From positions 1 to 64,000 of the forward strand of contig CAXTPG010000002.1 in NCBI GenBank assembly GCA_964246015.1: DNA of 64,000 nucleotides. The letters run 5' to 3'. The position numbers and the translations under genes were made by a program. The stretch comes from JBBROS01 sp964246015 (GTDB lineage Bacteria > Pseudomonadota > Alphaproteobacteria > Acetobacterales > Acetobacteraceae). Of this stretch, positions 61,936 to 64,000 are shown piece after piece. The notes under the pieces were generated by a model. The model did not search any database. It saw nothing but the letters and a program-made list of their open reading frames with translations, and had not been told where the DNA came from. Position 1 is the stretch's first letter; each line of letters begins with the position of its first letter.

Positions 61936-63444
61936 ATGCGGATATCAGCGTGGCTTGGCGGCATCCTCCTTGCGAGCGCGCTCAGCGTGTCGCCGGCCAG
62001 CGCCCAGAAGTCGGCGGACACGCTGCGGCTGGCGTGGCGGGATGCGATCCCGAACGTCGATTTCTACTACAACTCCCTGCGCACCGGGCTCGTGGTGTCC
62101 CACCACGTGTGGGACACGCTGATCTATCGGGACCCCGAGACGTTCCAGTTGAAGCCGCTGCTGGCGACGAGCTGGAAGTATGTCGACGAGACGTCGCTGG
62201 AGTTCGAGCTGCGGCCCGGCGTGGTGTTCCATGACGGCAGCAAGTTCACGGCCGACGACGTCGTCTATACCGTAAACTCCATCCTGACGGACAAGCAGGT
62301 CGCGGTCCCCAGCAACTTCAGCTTCATCGAGGGGGTGGAGAAGGTCGACGAGCTGAAGGTGCGGATCAGGCTGAAGCGGGTGTTCCCGGCGGCGCTGGAG
62401 TATTTCTCGATGGTGCTGCCGATCTACCCGAAGGCGTATCGGGAGCGGGTGGGCGGCGAGTTCAGCAAGATGCCGGTGGGCACCGGGCCGTATCGGATCA
62501 CCAACGTGAACGGCACGACGCAGATCGATATGGAGCGGAACGAAGCCTATTTCGACAGCCCCAAGGGCAAGCCGGCGATCCGCAAAATCGTGATCAAGGA
62601 GGTTGCGGACGCGACGGGGGAGCTGACGGCCCTGCTGGGCGGGCAGGTCGACTGGATCTGGCAGTTCAGCCCGGACCAGCTGGAGAACATCGGCAAGATG
62701 CCGACGCTGCAGACGCTGCGGAACGAGAGCATGCGCGTCGGCTACATGAACATCGACGCGGCCGGGCGGACGGGCGACAGCCCGCTGAAGAACGTGAAGG
62801 TGCGGCAGGCGATGATCCACGCAATCGACCGCGTGACCATGGCCAAGCAGTTCATGCCCGGCGGGTCGCGCGTGCTGGATGCGCCGTGCTACCCGACGCA
62901 GTTCGGCTGCGACCAGGCGGTTGCGGCCAAGTACGAGTACGATCCGGCGAAGGCCAAGGCGCTGCTGACCGAGGCCGGGTATCCCAACGGGTTCGAGACG
63001 GAGCTGGTCAGCTACCTGCTGCCGCAATGGGTCGGCGCCGTGCAGAACTACCTGGCGGCGGTGGGGATCAGGGCGAAGGTGACGCAGCTTCAGGTGGGCG
63101 CGGTGGTGCAACGGAGCATCGAGGGCAAGAACCCGCTGGAGATGGGAAGCTGGGGCAGCTACTCGATCAACGACGCGTCGGCGTTCCTGCCGTATTTCTT
63201 CACGGGCGGCGGTCAGGACTACACGCGGGACCCGGAGGTGAAGCGGCTGGTCGAGGAAGGGGGCGCCACGGTGGACCCGGACAAGCGGCGGGCGGCGTAC
63301 AGCGCGGTGCTGAAGCGGCTCACGGACCAGGCGGTGTTCATGCCGCTGTTCACGTTCGTGACGACGTATGCGACGAGCCGGCAGTTGAACTTCAAGACGT
63401 TCCGGGACGAGCTGCCGCGGTTCTATCTGGCGAGCTGGAAGTAG
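61936..63444 (+). CDS. ABC transporter substrate-binding protein, peptide/nickel family 5
   Basis: 502 residues: signal peptide (MRISAWLGGILLASALSVSPASAQ), then the family 5 binding-protein fold (ADTLRLAW; WDTLIYRDPETFQLKPLLATSW; FELRPGVVFHDGSKFTADDVVYT; PVGTGPYRI). Such proteins bind oligopeptides, nickel or other solutes. No permease or ATPase genes lie beside it within the window. GGGGGCGAC precedes the ATG. Its last 53 bases overlap the end of the APH-like gene on the other strand. Confidence 0.92.
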   Translation: MRISAWLGGILLASALSVSPASAQKSADTLRLAWRDAIPNVDFYYNSLRTGLVVSHHVWDTLIYRDPETFQLKPLLATSWKYVDETSLEFELRPGVVFHDGSKFTADDVVYTVNSILTDKQVAVPSNFSFIEGVEKVDELKVRIRLKRVFPAALEYFSMVLPIYPKAYRERVGGEFSKMPVGTGPYRITNVNGTTQIDMERNEAYFDSPKGKPAIRKIVIKEVADATGELTALLGGQVDWIWQFSPDQLENIGKMPTLQTLRNESMRVGYMNIDAAGRTGDSPLKNVKVRQAMIHAIDRVTMAKQFMPGGSRVLDAPCYPTQFGCDQAVAAKYEYDPAKAKALLTEAGYPNGFETELVSYLLPQWVGAVQNYLAAVGIRAKVTQLQVGAVVQRSIEGKNPLEMGSWGSYSINDASAFLPYFFTGGGQDYTRDPEVKRLVEEGGATVDPDKRRAAYSAVLKRLTDQAVFMPLFTFVTTYATSRQLNFKTFRDELPRFYLASWK

Positions 63445-64000
63445 CCAGCGCCCAGGCGCGTTCGGCGATCGGCCGGGCCTTGGCGCCCACCTGCACGGAA
63501 TCGGCGCTGGCGGCCGTGCCGTCCTGTGCGCGTTTGGCGATGCCCTGCACGATGGCGGCCAGGCGGAACAGGTTGAAGACGAGGTAGGGCTGCCAGACCG
63601 GGGCGGTGCGGCCGACGCGGGTGGCGTAGGCGGCGAGGTAGTCCCGTTCCGCCGGGATGCCCAGGGCGGCCAGGTCCTCGCCGGCCAGCCCGCGGAACAG
63701 GTCGGGTTCCATGCGCCAGGCGATCGCGTTGTTGGCGGCGTCGGACCAGGGATCGCCGAGGGTCGAGAGCTCCCAGTCCAGGATCGCGACCACGCGGGGC
63801 TCCGTCGGGTGGATCAGCATGTTGTCGAGCCGAAGGTCGCCGTGGACGATGCGGCTTTCGCCGGACTCCGGCAGGCGGCCGGGCAGCCACTCGATCAGCC
63901 GGTCCATGGCGGGGATGGGGGTGGTTTCGGACAGGCGGTACTGCCGGGACCAGCGGGCGAACTGGCGTTGCATGTAGTGGGCGGGGCGGCCGTAGTCGCC
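63392..64000 (-). CDS. Aminoglycoside phosphotransferase-family kinase, C-terminal part (5' end outside window)
   Basis: 203 codons visible; the 5' end continues beyond 64000. Kinase features: the catalytic HGDLRLDNMLIHP and the DFG-like ILDWELSTLGDP, with VFNLFRLAAIVQGIAKRA at the end. The family includes acyl-CoA dehydrogenase-linked (ACAD10/FadE-type) phosphotransferases and antibiotic kinases, and the nature of the substrate cannot be read. Its 3' end overlaps the peptide-binding protein gene by 53 bases. Confidence 0.85.
   Translation of the reverse strand, partial: GDYGRPAHYMQRQFARWSRQYRLSETTPIPAMDRLIEWLPGRLPESGESRIVHGDLRLDNMLIHPTEPRVVAILDWELSTLGDPWSDAANNAIAWRMEPDLFRGLAGEDLAALGIPAERDYLAAYATRVGRTAPVWQPYLVFNLFRLAAIVQGIAKRAQDGTAASADSVQVGAKARPIAERAWALATSSSPDRTAAARPGTS

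Overview
The window is chromosomal DNA from a very GC-rich alphaproteobacterium, most likely Rhodospirillales and probably Acetobacteraceae (Roseomonas-like). This is inferred from family content and from alphaproteobacterial gene pairings: ttuD-pyk with DUF1244, hflK-hflC-degP, dapA-smpB, slt-pgpA-cinA, and purM/purN next to a CDP-alcohol transferase, an AI-2E permease, hda, ppk and ppx. I see no rRNA, tRNA, CRISPR array, insertion sequence or prophage. Coding density is very high, many neighbours overlap by 1 to 4 bases (ATGA or TGATG junctions), and no gene-free stretch exceeds about 230 bases.

Layout. 1-2.5 kb: pyruvate kinase (cut by the window edge), glycerate kinase, DUF1244 protein. 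2.5-3.8 kb: a palindromic intergenic repeat, then a Sco copper chaperone coupled to a small secreted protein. 3.9-8.8 kb: a branched-chain amino acid type ABC importer (livK, a terminator, livH, a fused livM-livG, livF). 8.8-15.3 kb, minus strand: hflK-hflC-degP running directly into a DNA ligase-associated exonuclease and an ATP-dependent DNA ligase. 15.4-17 kb: apbC/mrp and a GNAT acetyltransferase. 17.1-22.1 kb: a 1658-residue protein with three Ig-like plus FG-GAP propeller modules and a C-terminal Hint domain. 22-31 kb: a periplasmic beta-propeller, purN-purM, and the divergent CDP-alcohol transferase/AI-2E/hda/ppk/ppx run. 31-37 kb: a PEP-CTERM protein, a sterol-desaturase family enzyme and a PrsT-like TPR protein, then an MFS transporter and a PRC-barrel protein, lying between ppx and rnd. 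37-42.6 kb: rnd, two tiny membrane proteins, aspS, a ClC-family channel. 42.6-49 kb: tungstate importer parts tupBA, a soluble PAS chemoreceptor, a catalase-like protein, a Kelch protein, a YagU-like membrane protein. 49-56 kb: isovaleryl-CoA dehydrogenase divergent from an acyl-CoA ligase, a NUDIX hydrolase, small secreted or membrane proteins, glutathione peroxidase with a lipoprotein hydrolase, smpB-dapA. 56.2-57.3 kb: a two-gene nuclease cassette (RusA-like plus PD-(D/E)xK) between dapA and slt. 57.4-64 kb: slt-pgpA-cinA, an EF-hand protein, threonine aldolase, a peptide-type binding protein and an APH-family kinase cut by the window end.

Most of this is core metabolism and envelope maintenance. 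The regions most worth a second look are the nuclease cassette, the FG-GAP/Hint protein (whose last residues are encoded by an intergenic-type repeat), the link between the hflKC-degP quality-control genes and DNA-end repair genes, and the PEP-CTERM/desaturase/PrsT block.
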